Source: Paraescarpia echinospica
Lineage: Eukaryota; Annelida; Polychaeta; Sabellida; Siboglinidae
Direction of reading: 5' to 3'
DNA: 64,000 nucleotides
Assembly (NCBI GenBank): GCA_020002185.1
Contig: JAHLWY010000218.1
Span: forward strand, 1-64,000
Position numbers and translations under genes: made by a program. This document shows positions 52,080-64,000 of this stretch, one piece after another. Position 1 is the first letter of the stretch, and the number at the start of each line of letters is the position of its first letter. The notes beneath the pieces are model-generated. The model did no database searches. It saw nothing but the letters and a program-made list of their open reading frames with translations, and was not told the DNA's origin.

Positions 52080-53190
52080 ATTTAGGGTTCAAGCATTGAT
52101 AATTCATACGTTTTCTGGTCAGTGACCGTCTTGGACTACCGGCTTGACGAGAGGCTATACAACTGGAGTAGGCTCCAGCCTAAGACCATCTTGATGAAAA
52201 CGGCCGTTACAGATCTTCAGAATGCTGATGACTGTCCACTCTGTAGATGAGTTTCATACTAGCCTAGACCTCCTTACGGAAGCCTACCAAAGTCTAGGAC
52301 TGTGCATCAACATCACAACAAAGGTTACCGGCCAACTCCAAGAAACAAACGATCTTCCGATATCAATGAACCTGGAGGAATCCAAAAAGTTGGTGAATAT
52401 TTCCCTTATTTAGGGAGTCACCTGTCGTAGAAGACCATCATCGAAGTAGAAAGATAACAACGTATCTGCAGTTCCAGCACGTGCTTCAGGAAATTGTGCA
52501 ACTGAGACTTCGATGGCTACAACCTCAGGAAAGAGAATAAAGTCACGGTCTACACAGCCGTTTGTAGGCCTTCATTTCAGTATTTGTGTGCGAAGCTTGG
52601 GTCACATATCATTGCTACCTGAAGACCATGGAGAAAAATAATGCCCCAGGAAGATTATTTACATCCGGGTAGAAGACCGCCGCACCAACTCCAGATTCAT
52701 CACAGAAAAGAAGCCAACCAACATTGAAGCAATGACCATGCAAAATCAGCTCCGCTGAATTGGCCGGCTCTGTGAGAATGCGAGACGGCCGCCGCCTTCC
52801 ACGACAAGTACTATTCTCAGAGTTCATGCATGGTTTGAGAACACGTGGTGGCCACATAAATCATTTCAAAGACATTGCAACATACTACATGAAGAGAGAC
52901 GAAATAAATAATATTTTACAGGACATAGCTGCGAACCGTCTACTTAGGCGCCACATTACTTATAAGGGAACGTTCCAATTCGAGAGTGACCGCCTGCATC
53001 ACGAGGCGGAGAAGCGGCAAAGGAGAAGGAGAGGGGCATTTCTTAACATATACACGACTCCTTTCCAACCGGAACATCATGCCCACACTGCAATGGTAAT
53101 ATGCAAATCGAGAGTCGGGCTCCTGAGTCATCTCAGCGCCCACAGCCGATCGCTACCGAACGTCTTCTTCGTTCCGAGGGATAGCCGATG
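52080..53190 (+). pseudogene. RTE-like LINE reverse transcriptase remnant
   Basis: Heavily broken. Recognisable scraps: LQNADD (52215), YFPYLGSHLS (52395-52425), and near the end VRMRDGRRLPRQVLFSEFMH and GLRTRGGHINHFKDIA (52775-52870), the usual C-terminus of RTE/BovB-like or craniate-type LINE proteins, followed by ESDRLHHEAEKRQRRR. Many stops and shifts. Confidence 0.6.
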
Positions 53191-53830
53191 ATGATTTAGG
53201 TCTGAGAGAAATTATACAATACTGTAGTGCTATAAAATTGTACAATGAATTAACTGATTCTTCCGCAATTTTCAGTTTAACAGTGAACAGCCATTATGCA
53301 AATAACCTTACTACTAACCAAGCCTTATGGGGCAAATAATAATAAAAGTTAATATATTAAACTCCGATTTCAGTCAAATGAGTAACTGATTGGGATGCAA
53401 ATGCGAGACCCTAGGGCTATGTCAACACCGCAACGATAATTAATTAAACTGTGTAGTTAAACTAACCGCCAACATGTGCTAAAACACATCGAACAACATG
53501 ATTTACAATATAAATGAACGTTGATAAAACGTAAAAATTTAACTAGTTAATATTGACTTTGGACACAAGTATTGGTAAAAAAGTACATTGAAAAGGTATT
53601 CAATCAGTGTTCCAAAATAATTGGCCTACTAAACAGATTAAAACACGTACAAATATAAATTAATATGCTATATAAATATTTAATAATTGACAAGAATTGT
53701 TATATCATGTTTTATGTTTGAATCGATTATATCTTTGTCCAAAATACATCTGTTTGGCTGCACGAATGGTTTGTTTTCTTTAAGACCAGGAATACAGTCC
53801 TTGGAAGACAATAAGCAGACTCATTTAAAA
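53191..53830. other. AT-rich host DNA, nothing recognised
   Basis: No ORF above background, no repeat structure seen. Confidence 0.4.
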
Positions 53831-53839
53831 TGCATTTAA

Positions 53840-55200
53840 ATGGTTAAAATGTTGTCTTACTGAGAATTTATTTAATAAAATGGATACATGTGTACTCGCG
53901 GTTGATCTTACGTATGCGTATGGAGGTATATTTTTGGTCTTAAATCAAATGTTGCACTTGTATCTTGTACATAAAACGTACATAATAGGCTAATATGACC
54001 AAGATTAATGTATATAAGCTTGACACTAGCCAAGTTAATTCGATACATATTTACAATAATATCTTAATGTGTATTGTTTTGACAAAAATCGGCTTTCGAT
54101 ATTTTATAGGTTGGAGTTATGTTTTTGTAAGAAAATCTGCACACACAAAGAGGCCCAAAATGGCTCCAAATGACGAAAAGTAATGTTTACCAGTGACACA
54201 TTACCAACACTCTATATGCTGAGGATAAAATAGGCACTCACGGTTTCTCAGAGTGGGAGACGATTTTGGCCAGGAAACTAAAACTTGCACCCACGGTATG
54301 GTAAATAGTTTCATATAACGACGAATAATGCAGATAGGTGTAACAATAGCAATATACCAATTTAATTAAACTAAGATTTTGCAATCATATCTTATTGTCT
54401 ATGTTTGGAACAAACACATCACTCGTGAATTTACAGGTGGAGGTATGTGTTTGCCAGGAAATCAACACCTGCACACACAGTGATCCAAAATGGCTCAAAA
54501 AGACCAGAAGTAATGTCGTATTGTGTCATATTAACAAGATATCAATTTAACTTGGCTATGGCATTACAATGGTGTCTTAGTGTGTATTGTTGGAAACAAA
54601 TGTAGCACTTTCGACCTTACGAGGTAGGAGATGCGTGCACTAACAGAAAGGTGCACAGCGGTTCAACAGGTAACGCATATTTGCCACAGTAGCAAAATGC
54701 CAATATGGTTTGCCTAACACATTACAGTAGTGTATTAACGTATATTTTTGGAATACGAAAGACACTCGTGACTTTGGAGGGTTGGGTACAGTTTTGCCAA
54801 GAAACCAGTATACATACAACATATGAGCAAAGCCAAAGCATCCCAAAATGAACAAACGTAATATATACTGGTGCCACAGTTGCAACATGCTAGTTTTATT
54901 TGCTGAAAGCTTTACATTAGTGCTTTAATATGTATTGTGGTGAAAAAGGCACACGCTGTTTTACAGGGAGGGTGACTGTTTTAACCACACCTTCAATGCT
55001 TTGTCCCTAAAAAAAGGTGCGAGATGACTCAATATCACCAGGAGTAACATACCGAAAGGTGCCACGACAGCAGAAAACTACATCATTTGTTTTCCACTGC
55101 TGTCTTAATACGTATATTCTAAGGACAAAAAGACGCTCTCAACCTTATTCGAAGGTACACATTGATTTCCTGGCAAAAATATATGCATCAATGAAGAAGT
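53840..55200. repeat. Degenerate ~180-bp tandem satellite
   Basis: A phrase like CTTAGTGTGTATTGTTGGAA followed by a CACTC(G/A)-containing stretch recurs near 54065, 54230, 54390, 54577, 54735, 54925 and 55108, spacing 160-190 bp. Units are strongly diverged. Confidence 0.6.
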
Positions 55201-55231
55201 ACAAATAATAAAATATGGATCCACATGACCA

Positions 55232-57565
55232 GGGCCCGAGGTTATAAAGCCGTACTCGGTGCTCAGAATGTTATGCTGAAGCCTCGCTTTCACACCATGC
55301 TCATACTCACGGAGGTTATAACACTTTCTGAGCACATAATCGTACTCAGACTTGAGCATGAAACGTCTGAATTCTGAGTATGCTATGGACCTTGCTCAAC
55401 GCCGTACTCAAACAAACAAAGATGGCAGCTCACGTAGAAATCAGTTGAATTCGTTGAAGTAATTTTTTTTCAGTTCGATGTTTTCGATAAGAAACGCAGC
55501 TCGATACCAGCGCCCGAGTCGCTTCCGAGATTAATCAATCCATTTCAAGAAGTGGAGCAACACGAAATTAGCGAAAGATTCCGTGTTATGCCTCAAACTG
55601 CACTATTTACTGAACATTTGTCAAATCTAGCTGGAAACACTACGACACAATGTTACAACGTTTATGTTACTTATGGTGGCAATTTTTCGACGACGGGGAC
55701 CATTCGTTTACCGTTACTGCTTGGCGATACAATTTCACAGTAAACTGCCGAGCAGATCATACGAAACGCTTCCCCAAACAGTGTTGTTTACCTGAACGAT
55801 TAATAAAATACCACGCCAGACATTAAGCCATATCAATACAACTTACATGTGTATATATTAAAAAATATATAAAAGGTGCTTACCCGTCAACACAACCACG
55901 TTTTATCATTGCCTGAAACTGTTATTAATATATCATTATTGTGTAGTGCCGTTTTTTCAATTGGGAGTAATGGAGGAATGCGCTACTAAGTAGTATAAAA
56001 CATATATTATTTATATTGTTTCATCGTTTTTAATATGAATAGCATACTAAAAATGAAGCCCATGCAACGTTTATATAATTGGTAGCCAAGTCCAAGGCTT
56101 TGTGGATGTCATGATATTACAAATTTGTAATGCCTATGATATTGCAATCCAAGGGCAGGAATAAGACTTCAACATAGATGTAGACGATATACAACATATA
56201 CAGACATCACCAATAAGTTGACAACTTGAATTTATATGTGATTATACTGTCATTGGTGTGGTCACTCGTTCACTATTTTTTTAAAGTGTACATTTAGAAA
56301 ATGAATACGATCACATGTACAAGGCTACCAAAATTTAACTAGTTGGATGAACTAACAAGCAATAGATCGTTTATATCTGTCTAATAAAATAGTTTACCGT
56401 ATAGTAAAACAATGTTTTCCAAATAAAAATTATACTAACTATACCAATTATACTCAAGCAATGAAGCCAATCTTTTTGAGAATCGAATATAAGATTACTA
56501 AAAATGTAGCCATACAGTGGCTATGGGGAATGCTGCACAACTGACTGAGATGGCTGTTGCATCAGGACGGAAGACCGTAATATAACCGTGTGTTTGCCTT
56601 ATTAGCTAAAACCCAGCATGGTGGTGAAGATAGTGACTAATGTAGGGCAGCTTAACAAAGTAGTATTTCAAAGATGCAACAAGCAAATGTTAAGCAAACT
56701 ATGTAAAATAACTTAAAATGTGGTTATTATACAAGTATGTTATGTGTTTATAATTATTATTATCATTTTAAACGTGTACAGCAAAATATCATAATATTAC
56801 ATACACATATCTGTATAAAAACTACTGTTATGTATAACATGGATTTGGGTCAATTGCCATATTGCCATAGAATTGCACGAATTTGGGACACGCAACGATA
56901 TGACTGGAGGTGGGATGTGCTGAATTTCAGATCAGAGTATGTATGTCCCCGAATCCTCCGGCACAGTTGATAAGTAATGGCCGCACCCATACAACTACTT
57001 TGAGTCTTTGTCAGTTCATTTGTTGCATATCATGTAAGTTTTATCACAAGTACGAATGCCATCTCAATTTGATATGTGTGTAAGGTATTTATTTATTATG
57101 AACACGGTAACATCGACGCCGTCGAGCCTGAGGTCATCGTACTTACTTACTGTTACAATGATACAAAATATCATAAATAATACAGCGTGACTGACTAGTG
57201 ACAGTGCATGTTACTACTGTTTTACGTTATTTTATCTTTTGAATTGTCATGTGCCATGTATGTTCCATCGTGCACGGCGAAGTACTTTCCTCGCAGCGTT
57301 ATTCAGTCGATATTCCTCAGCTTATTTCACCATAAAATAAACACATTATTAACGGGGTAGGTCTTCATCCATCACCGTTTTATAGTCGGAAGTTGATATT
57401 GTTTATATATAGGTGTAGGTTTGTTATTTTCTTGAACAAGAGAGCTCCGAAAGAGCTCTTTGTTTTGGTCGTACTCAAGACGGCGTACTCAGTTGAGCGC
57501 GTGCTCAAGAAGTCATGAGCATGGAGTTGAGCATGAGCACCGAGTACGCTTTATAACCTCGTGCC
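55232..57565. mobile_element. PIF/Harbinger-like DNA transposon, mostly non-coding, 2.3 kb
   Basis: Ends GGGCCCGAGGTTATAAAG (55232) and CTTTATAACCTCGTGCCC (57548-57565), with further inverted CGTACTCGGTGCTCA. An internal frame (about 55490-55743) reads LINPFQEVEQHEISERFR and PQTALFTEHLSNLAG, resembling the N-terminus of HARBI1-like transposases. The rest is AT-rich without ORFs. The short target duplication is not clear. Confidence 0.6.
55490..55743 (+). pseudogene. Harbinger-like transposase N-terminal fragment
   Basis: About 85 codons ending at a TAA at 55743, with the ERFR...TALF pattern and GDTIS at the end. No DDE domain follows; truncated. Confidence 0.5.
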
Positions 57566-58985
57566 CAGAAGCAATGCAATTGAGTTTGATAATAACATAA
57601 ACGAATTTGTCATCAACAAGATTGTGCAATGTAATATAGTACATGTTGTTGTGATAACACTGTAAAATATCATAATTTTACATTAATATGCAACAAATTA
57701 TTTGCGCATTTACATGTTTTGAGTATGATTTGGCAAAAAATAAGAACAAGTCCTAAATTGGAAAGAACAAAATGGCAATATAAAGTTTTGGTAAGTTGTT
57801 ACATCCCGGAAGGTAATTCAACATGTTAATTGGTTACATAATAGTAACACAACATTGTAATGCTGTTAACGTGTTACATCATTACTTTGATGGGTGTTTA
57901 TTTAATAACATAGGTGAAGCAATCACGTTCTCTATCTAATAGGATGATTGTAGGCGTAAAAGGTATTTAACGTATGCTTATTGTAACGTATGTTCATTTA
58001 ACGTAACGTTATTTAACATAAAATAACGCATTTAAAGTTCAAGATCATTAATGATCAATAGAACAAATTATAAGATCGATTTTTTTATTATTAAAACATT
58101 TGAGAGTGCATTCATAAAGGTTGTCATAAATTAACATTCAATGCCTACTAGATAGAATTGCCCTGCCCCCAATATTACCACAGGTATAAAAGTGTTTTTT
58201 TGTTGATCTCTATGTTCCACTCATGTAGGCAGATGGATATCTATTGACTATCTTACATATGTTGACCTTAAGCGGAGCCAATATATACACTAAATGTAAC
58301 TGATTCTAAATAAGGCTAATGTGCACCGCAAAAATAGTGTATTAATGTGTGTGAAAATATGCCACCAATTACTCCGCAATGTGCCTGAGAAACGGTGCCT
58401 CAAGAAGTAAATTATAAAAGTGGCCACCATGTTTTATTTTAAGGGATGTATTAAAGCAAGGAACGCACGCATGAAATAATGAACACTAGAACAGTTTCAA
58501 CTAATGCCCTGGATCTTGTCAATAACGATGCCCGTCATAGACGCGCGATTATTGCTATTATTAGTAAGGCTGGGCTATGTACTTCGTGAGGTTTCGGCAA
58601 TATTAGTGGGGCCGTGGTGGGGAAGTTGTCGTACTTAGAGTTTATCAAATCAATTGGAAAGAATGTATGTATACTGACGCTCTCAGTGGGCTAATTTGCA
58701 TGGAATATATAATTTTCTACGGGCGGGTAATCAGCCCGATTTACACCCGTCAACATTCCACAAGACAATATCCCAACAAAAAGACCCACGAACAATTGTT
58801 AATGTTGTGTACTTTTGACATGTTATCTAGGATACAGTTCAGCTATAATACAAAACTACCAAAATAGTTAATGTAGCAATTAGTTTGACCATAAATGCCC
58901 TGGATTATAACCTTTGTAACGCCCTAAATTTGCGTACAGCATAAATAATTATAAATTCAACATCGTTCGCTGTAAACTTCATACA
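57566..58985. other. AT-rich host DNA, nothing recognised
   Basis: Short ORFs only, none with known features. Confidence 0.4.
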
Positions 58986-58988
58986 TTG

Positions 58989-59311
58989 TTACTTCAAAAG
59001 AAGGCCATAGTAACGATGTCCAAGCACGCTCATCAGGCGTTTGTAAAACCAGTTCGGATGTCCATTGTTGTCATTGCATAAACCCTCTACGACAATAGTT
59101 CCAGGCTGAGAGAAAATGAGGTTAGATTCGCCTGCGCCATGCGGCGCCACTACTATGTACGCGCGACTGAACAATTCTCGCGTTTCTTTAAATCCGAGAA
59201 CAGGACTGTCACCATATACGACTGTCCTCAGGCCGACTGAAACAGCGTGTTTCTGGAGCATAGCGAGGATGTCGTTGTGGTTGTCGAACCAACGCCTGGT
59301 CGAGCGGCGAA
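58989..59311 (-). pseudogene. Glycosyltransferase family 61-like exon interrupted by element E
   Basis: Reads ...LQKHAVSVGLRTVVYGD, SRAYIVVAPHGAGESNLIFS and NGHPNWFYKRLMSVLGHRYY to a stop at 58989. The HGAG...N/F motif is typical of the C-terminal half of GT61/DUF563 glycosyltransferases (EOGT/POMGNT2/plant XAT relatives), which act in the ER/Golgi. Element E starts at 59312, so the 5' part lies beyond the window or was lost. It could be a cut host gene or an already dead copy. Confidence 0.65.
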
Positions 59312-59610
59312 AGTAGTTTAGATGAGTTTTTCGCCCCCGTGCACGCCACCTTTGGTGACCTTTGGGCAAAACTTTACTAATAAAAAACGTTTTAATGACC
59401 CTTAATCGTTTTCGGCAACCTACTTATAAAAAAAGATCAAAGGCTTTTTTGACACTAATCGTTTTCGGCAACCTATTTATAAAAAACGTGATGGATTACC
59501 CCCTCTAAGTACATTTGAGCTGCCACCTAGCGGTGAGTGTAGAGATCATTTTGTTTGTGCCCTAGCGAACAACGCCGTACCTAGTGCGTGCTGACCTAAG
59601 CACTATATGA
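59312..59610 (+). repeat. Left terminal inverted repeat of E
   Basis: Matches 9530-9820, including the duplicated CGTTTTCGGCAACCTA and GCTGCCACCTAGCGG. Confidence 0.9.
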
Positions 59611-60066
59611 CGCGACTGTATAACCACGATAAAACCACTTTCCCCCCGTCAGCCCTATGTGAATGCCCCACTGTACCCTATGTTTACAAAAACCACTGTG
59701 TGCAGACTCCCCCCGCCAGCCCTATGTGAATGCCCCACTGTACCCTATGTTGACAGCAGTGTTGTTGCGATAAGCGCTGCTGCTGCTGGAGTGGACTATG
59801 GCTCCAGGCATGACAGCATAGCTGGCTAGCACTGTGCGTTCTAGCAGTGCGATCAAAACGAAACCAATGCGTTGTGCGTTTAAATAAATAAATAAATAAA
59901 TCTAGTAGTGCGTTTAAAACGAAACCAAGACATAAATACGCTAACGTAAAGCATATATATTGGTGGCACTGTACGTAGGGTGTTTATGCAGTGGATACAG
60001 ACGAGTGGAAACGTGAGTAGTAGAGAGAGTATTTATTATTGTGCATAAGAATCAACACGGTGATAC

Positions 60067-60361
60067 TTATTGCAGCGCACTCCATATTGAGGTGGTGGGA
60101 TTGCCGCGTGAAACGCGTGTCGTCGGAAAGAGTGTTCTCGGACAAATATTAAATCCGCGTCGTGGATAGTGTTCGGTGGTCGGGTTGGGCGTGTACCACG
60201 ACCCATTGTTGTGAATGAGGAACGTCGACACGAGGCTGGTGTCATCATCAAAATCATCTGGGTCGTGGCTGCTAGGTGGTGGTGGTGGTGGTGGTGGTGT
60301 TGGAGTCGGACGAGGTGTTGGTTTGACCGTGCATGTCAGCTTTGTTGGCAGTTGGTGATTT
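60067..60361 (-). CDS. Small proline-rich protein of E, 3' exon
   Basis: Homologue of 10201-10489. Follows the acceptor TTTATTTTATAG; Pro run, DPDDFDDDTSLVSTF, EHYPRRGFNICPRTLFPTTR. Open to the stop at 60067. Confidence 0.5.
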
Positions 60362-60379
60362 CTATAAAATAAAAACAAC

Positions 60380-60880
60380 CACGATACATGTACGCGTGTT
60401 TAAACAAAGGGTGGCAATGAGAACCATGCATGCATGCATGCGTAAAAGCAGGCTTACGTGCTTAAAACTGTTTAAACAAAGGATGGCAATGAGAACCATG
60501 CATGCACGCACACACGCATGCATGCGTAAAAGCAGGCTTACGTGTTTACAACTGTTTAAACAAAGGGTGGCAGTGAGAACCATGCATGCACGCACGCATG
60601 CATGCTGTATGAAATAAACAACCACAATACATGTACGTGTGTTTAAACAAAGGGTGGTAATGAGAACCATGCATGCATGCATGCGTAAAAGCAGGCTTAC
60701 GTGCTTACAACTGTTTAAACAAAGGGTGACAATGCATGCACGCACACACGCATGCATGCGTAAAAGCAGGCTCACGTGCTTACAACTGTTTAAACAAAGG
60801 GCAAGAAAATAAAATAAGAACCATGCATGCACGCACACATGCATGCATGCATGCATAAAAGCAGTCTTACCGATGTGTTG
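60380..60880. repeat. CATGCATG/GTTTAAAC tandem repeats of E
   Basis: Same units as 10495-11100, about five copies. A 164-codon minus-strand ORF here is repeat-derived. Confidence 0.7.
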
Positions 60881-61019
60881 GCGTGCGAGGAGACGTTGTT
60901 TTATCCATTGTGTGTGTGTGAAATAGACAAACGGTGGAATTTAGCGCCACGCGTATGTGACTGCAAAATCGTGAATGAAATGAGCAATGCGCGCGCCGTC
61001 AAAAACAGCGGTGGCGCAT

Positions 61020-61900
61020 GACACTACGGCTTATCGTGATCGGAATGTGAACGGAGAACAATGCCATTTTCAAAAACAATAAACGAAAAGCTGAAAGCAT
61101 GAAAGTAAGCGTTGTATATGATTAGTGTGAGCTCAGGAATCGTGTGGTGCAGTGATATTAGATAAATTCAATGTAAAGAGACATTTGTCGATGAATGTAC
61201 TAACATGACCACTAACTTTTTTCCTAAAACAAATACTTCGGTAGACTAGGCAGTATGTGTTAAGTACGCATGCGCGTTATTTTGTAAGCTGTGGCGCGTG
61301 ACTTATCGCGATCGGAATGTGAACGGAGAACAATGCAATTTCAAAAACAATAAACGAAAAGCTAAAAGCATGAAAGTAAACGTTGTGTATGATTAGTTAG
61401 GGGTAGGGAATCGTGTGGTGAAGAGATATTAGAGAAATTCGATGTAAAGACACATTTGACGATGAATGTACTGACGTGACCGCTAACTTTTTTCCTTAAA
61501 CAAATGCGTCGTATGTGTTAAGTACGCATGCGCGCTATTTTGTAAGATAACGGTATTAGCGTCGTATGTGTTAAGTGCGCATGCGCGTTATGTTGAAAGA
61601 TAACTGTAGACAATGCCATTTCAAAACACAATAAACGAAAAGCTAAAAGCATGAAAGTAAGCGTTGTATATGATTAGTTAGGACTCTGGAATCGTGTGGT
61701 GTAGTGATATTAGAGAAATTCGATGTAAAGACACATTTGACGATGAATGTACTGACGTGACCGCTAACTTTTTTCCTAAAACAAATACCTCGGAAACTAG
61801 TCAGGTATGCGTCGTATGTGTTAAGTGCGCATGCGCGTTATTTTGTAAGATAACGGTAGACTAGGCGGTATGCGTTAAGTGCGCATGCGCCTTATTTTGG
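61020..61900 (+). repeat. Promoter-like repeats with NRF-1-like sites of E
   Basis: CGCATGCGC cores at 61267, 61525, 61577, 61827 and 61881 in units matching 11200-12012; two of the five have ACGCATGCGC instead of GCGCATGCGC. Confidence 0.7.
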
Positions 61901-62005
61901 AAAGAATAAAACGGTTGAGAAAATGCTATGTTGTATGACGCCGATGATCTAACGTATTGTTTCAGCAGCAGCAGCAGAAGCAGACGTTCTCCCGCGGCAA
62001 CAATA

Positions 62006-62763
62006 ATGGCAGACGTGATACCAAAAAAGATGAAGGCGCCACGCAAGCAGAGTCTGAAGGCGGCAACGGCCGGTGTCGGTCAACAGCAGCAACCTTCGCC
62101 AGCAGTAGCAGCGGTGTCAACGGGGGCGGCGCCTGTTAAGAGGCCGTGGTGCTCATCGCACCACCGCTGGTTGCCGTCGGACGTAAGCGAAGCGCCGAAG
62201 AGGCCTTGGGCACCGTCGAGGTGGCTGTGGGGCAGCCACTCCTAGCGCGGAGCGCGTCACTCGAGCGCGAATGTGAGTCGACGGCATCATCGACACGGGC
62301 TACATTGGTGAGTCTGAGACACCTGCAGTATGCAAACAACGGTGTTTATAAGATTAAGTCGCCCGTTATGATCGACGCTGTGTCGTACAAAGAGAATTGT
62401 ACGTATTTGGGATGCTCCCGGTGTCGGCGAAAATTGTATGAGAAAAACAATGGCGGACGAATGGTATGTCGAACGCACGGTGAGGTGATTGTGCCGAAAT
62501 ATTTCTTCGCGTTGTGTGTGATGGTGAGGGATGGCGAGGACGAGGAAGACGAGCTTTTGATTACTTTGTTTGACATACATATGTCTAATCTCGTCGAGTA
62601 TCACGCCGACTACTTGGTGGAGTTGAGCGAGGAGCCACTCCGCGATACCGTGCTGGAGATAACAGGCACGGAAGTGGAGATCAGTGTGCGTAAGACGACT
62701 TGGAACGGGGAGCCATCGTATACTGTGCGCACACTGAAGAGATACAACGACGTCGACGCCTAA
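62006..62763 (+). pseudogene. RPA70-like protein of E (1-bp deletion)
   Basis: ATG 62006 (MADVIPKKMKAPRKQS). One base is missing near 62143-62148 relative to B, after which the frame continues intact through the zinc ribbon and OB-fold-like region to 62763. Substitutions between B and E inside the domain are few and mostly conservative. Confidence 0.7.
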
Positions 62764-62782
62764 TGTGTTGTGTTGTTTGTAG

Positions 62783-62962
62783 GAAGAGTGCCCGATACTG
62801 GTAGATTTGCTGACGCATGCGAACGTCCAACAACGAATGATAATGTGGCGTGGACGTGAAATAACTGAGGAGGCCTGGCAAGTACTAGTCGAGACGGCCG
62901 AGAATTACATAAGGGCGTTTTGGCTAGCTTACGAAGCGAACTTATTTTGTAGCATTCCGTAA
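62783..62962 (+). CDS. Acceptor-led small ORF 1 of E, 59 residues
   Basis: Begins right after TGTTTGTAG, phase 0, EECPILVDLLTHANVQQR; continues with AWQVLVETAENYIRAFW to CSIP. Complete version of the shifted ORF in B. Confidence 0.5.
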   Translation, partial: EECPILVDLLTHANVQQRMIMWRGREITEEAWQVLVETAENYIRAFWLAYEANLFCSIP

Positions 62963-62988
62963 CTAACAGTTGTGTTTATATGCTGTAG

Positions 62989-63159
62989 GAAGTGCTTCGC
63001 GTACTGCAGAATATGTTAGACACCAAAGAAAGGATGCGTGCGAGGTACGATGATGTTGCCTCGTTCGTAAGAACGCTGCTGGAGCGTGAAGTGGAGGGGA
63101 CAATAAAGAGGGAGGTGGAGGAGGCCAAGAAGGAAGGCCACAATCAGCAGGCGGACTAA
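62989..63159 (+). CDS. Acceptor-led small ORF 2 of E, 56 residues
   Basis: After TATATGCTGTAG; EVLRVLQNMLDTKERMRARY; same length as in B. Confidence 0.5.
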   Translation, partial: EVLRVLQNMLDTKERMRARYDDVASFVRTLLEREVEGTIKREVEEAKKEGHNQQAD

Positions 63160-63178
63160 TCATAATAATGTGTTGTAG

Positions 63179-63265
63179 GATGTGCTGCTGCAACGCACCA
63201 GGCGTGAATGTATGCGATATTTCGTAGACGCGTTGCTGACAGTGGTCACCGAACGTAAAGACTAG
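63179..63265 (+). CDS. Acceptor-led small ORF 3 of E, 28 residues
   Basis: After TGTGTTGTAG; DVLLQRTRRECMRYFVDALL; same length as in B. Confidence 0.4.
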   Translation, partial: DVLLQRTRRECMRYFVDALLTVVTERKD

Positions 63266-63284
63266 GACATGCTTTGTGCTGTAG

Positions 63285-63963
63285 GGAGGAAGCGGAGTGC
63301 GTGACGCTAACGTGTTGGACGCCATCATTGAGGAGACACTCGGTGTATCGGATGCGCGTCAACACTGCGAACCGACTCGAGCGCCACCACCGACGTACGA
63401 CGAAAGCCAGTACTCGTCACTGGGGACGATGGGGCCGACGTGCGCTCCGTGCTGGAGCCTATCGGAGGATATATCGCAACGTAAAATCGTCGTGCCGAGC
63501 AGGGCCAAGTTGGTCTGCCGTTATGAGCGGCTCGCAATGGCCCTCGTCGCCGAGAACCTCGGTGAGATGATACTGGAGCGGATGCGCGACAATAGCGGCG
63601 TATGCGAGCCCAATGAGGGCTGCCCGTATGTACATATGGCCGGCTATCGAGCGGGACGGCCGAACCGTGTACATACAGCGCTTCGACAACACGGGGTGCA
63701 TCGTAACGCGTCACTTCAACGCCGTGTTGGAAACGTTTCTGCGTCGGTCCCTTATTTCGTGCTTCACGCGTCTCGTGCAAATTCTTCACGAAACTACGGT
63801 GACAACTGGTCAGCAGCCGCAAACGGGTCGTGCGGGGGAACTGTATCTGGTCCAGTTCGTTTCGGAGTGGCTACTAGGAACGAACTGGCGCGAGTACATG
63901 AACCGTGTTCAGCTGGAGTCGGCCGGCCATACGTACGTCCAGCGCAGGAGTGGACTCGAATAA
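63285..63963 (+). pseudogene. Acceptor-led ORF 4 of E (2-bp deletion)
   Basis: After GCTTTGTGCTGTAG; GGSGVRDANVLDAIIEE then CAPCW, CEPNEGCPYVHM. Two bases (GT) are missing near 63672 relative to B; the remaining third continues in another frame to TAA in GAATAAAG at 63963. Confidence 0.6.
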
Positions 63964-64000
63964 AGAACGAACAATGCTTGCTTTGCTATAGAACATTAGA

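Larger units (their letters stand above)
59312..64000. mobile_element. Element E: left 4.7 kb of a B-type Polinton
   Basis: Starts AGTAGTTTAG and follows B from its first base: TIR (59312-59610), proline-rich exon, two repeat blocks, RPA-like gene and acceptor-led ORFs in the same order and at high identity. The right end is outside the window. The left target site should be GGCGAA (59306-59311). Confidence 0.9.

Noticed and set aside
54640..54888. Several 60-85-residue ORFs between 53200 and 58900
   Set aside because: AT-rich DNA with chance-length frames, no motif, no splice or promoter support.
60362..60856. 164-residue minus-strand Cys/His/Met-rich ORF
   Set aside because: Lies in the CATGCATG tandem repeats; repeated peptide units mirror the DNA repeats and the frame is not kept in B.

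Overview
The window looks like nuclear DNA of an invertebrate animal. Evidence: decayed CR1/L2-like and RTE-like LINEs, a Ty3/gypsy retrotransposon, a PIF/Harbinger-like DNA transposon, fragments of spliced host-type genes (a MADF-domain exon with a GT donor, a GT61 glycosyltransferase exon), abundant micro- and minisatellites, and above all a nest of Polinton/Maverick-type (adintovirus-like) elements. I cannot name the species.

Five Polinton-type elements (called A-E here) share the terminal sequence AGTAGT...ACTACT. For the three that are complete I can read perfect 6-bp target duplications. A (start outside window, end 7811) and D (44650-51238, TSD AACATG) are non-autonomous derivatives built from inverted arms, minisatellites and scraps of Polinton genes. 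B (9530-26685, 17,156 bp, TSD GTCATG) is a nearly complete Polinton. C (28237-44177, TSD GACGCC) is a rearranged, decayed Polinton whose integrase is split by a Ty3/gypsy element (about 37172-41400). E (59312 to beyond the window end) is the left 4.7 kb of a close relative of B.

Layout of B. The left TIR is followed by a small leftward proline-rich exon, two blocks of tandem repeats (the second with palindromic NRF-1-like sites) and a rightward early-type cluster: an RPA70-like zinc-ribbon OB-fold protein, then four ATG-less ORFs that each begin right after a TGTAG acceptor-like site. Next comes DNA polymerase B (with frame breaks). From the right end a leftward gene train reads NADAR-domain protein, packaging ATPase, a conserved 133-aa protein, a conserved 'VDPR' protein, a small membrane protein, retroviral-type integrase, a Cys-containing small protein, a membrane protein, a penton-like minor capsid protein, a basic core-like protein, the major capsid protein and an adenain-like protease. 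Together these cover replication, integration, capsid building, maturation and packaging. Several genes carry in-frame stops, so B is probably a recent fossil.

B sits in a CR1-like LINE (7812-9529 continuing at 26686-27535) whose reading frame resumes exactly across the duplicated GTCATG; A ends in the same LINE. C and D lie near a MADF-domain exon, and E interrupts a GT61-type exon. From 51245 to 58988 the DNA is AT-rich host sequence with an RTE-like remnant, a degenerate ~180-bp satellite and a Harbinger-like element.

Most noteworthy points: NADAR and RPA-like cargo genes in a Polinton; the row of acceptor-led ATG-less ORFs conserved between B and E; the non-autonomous element D with 6-bp TSDs; and arrays of CTCF-like, AGGTCA and NRF-1-like motifs near element ends or promoters.
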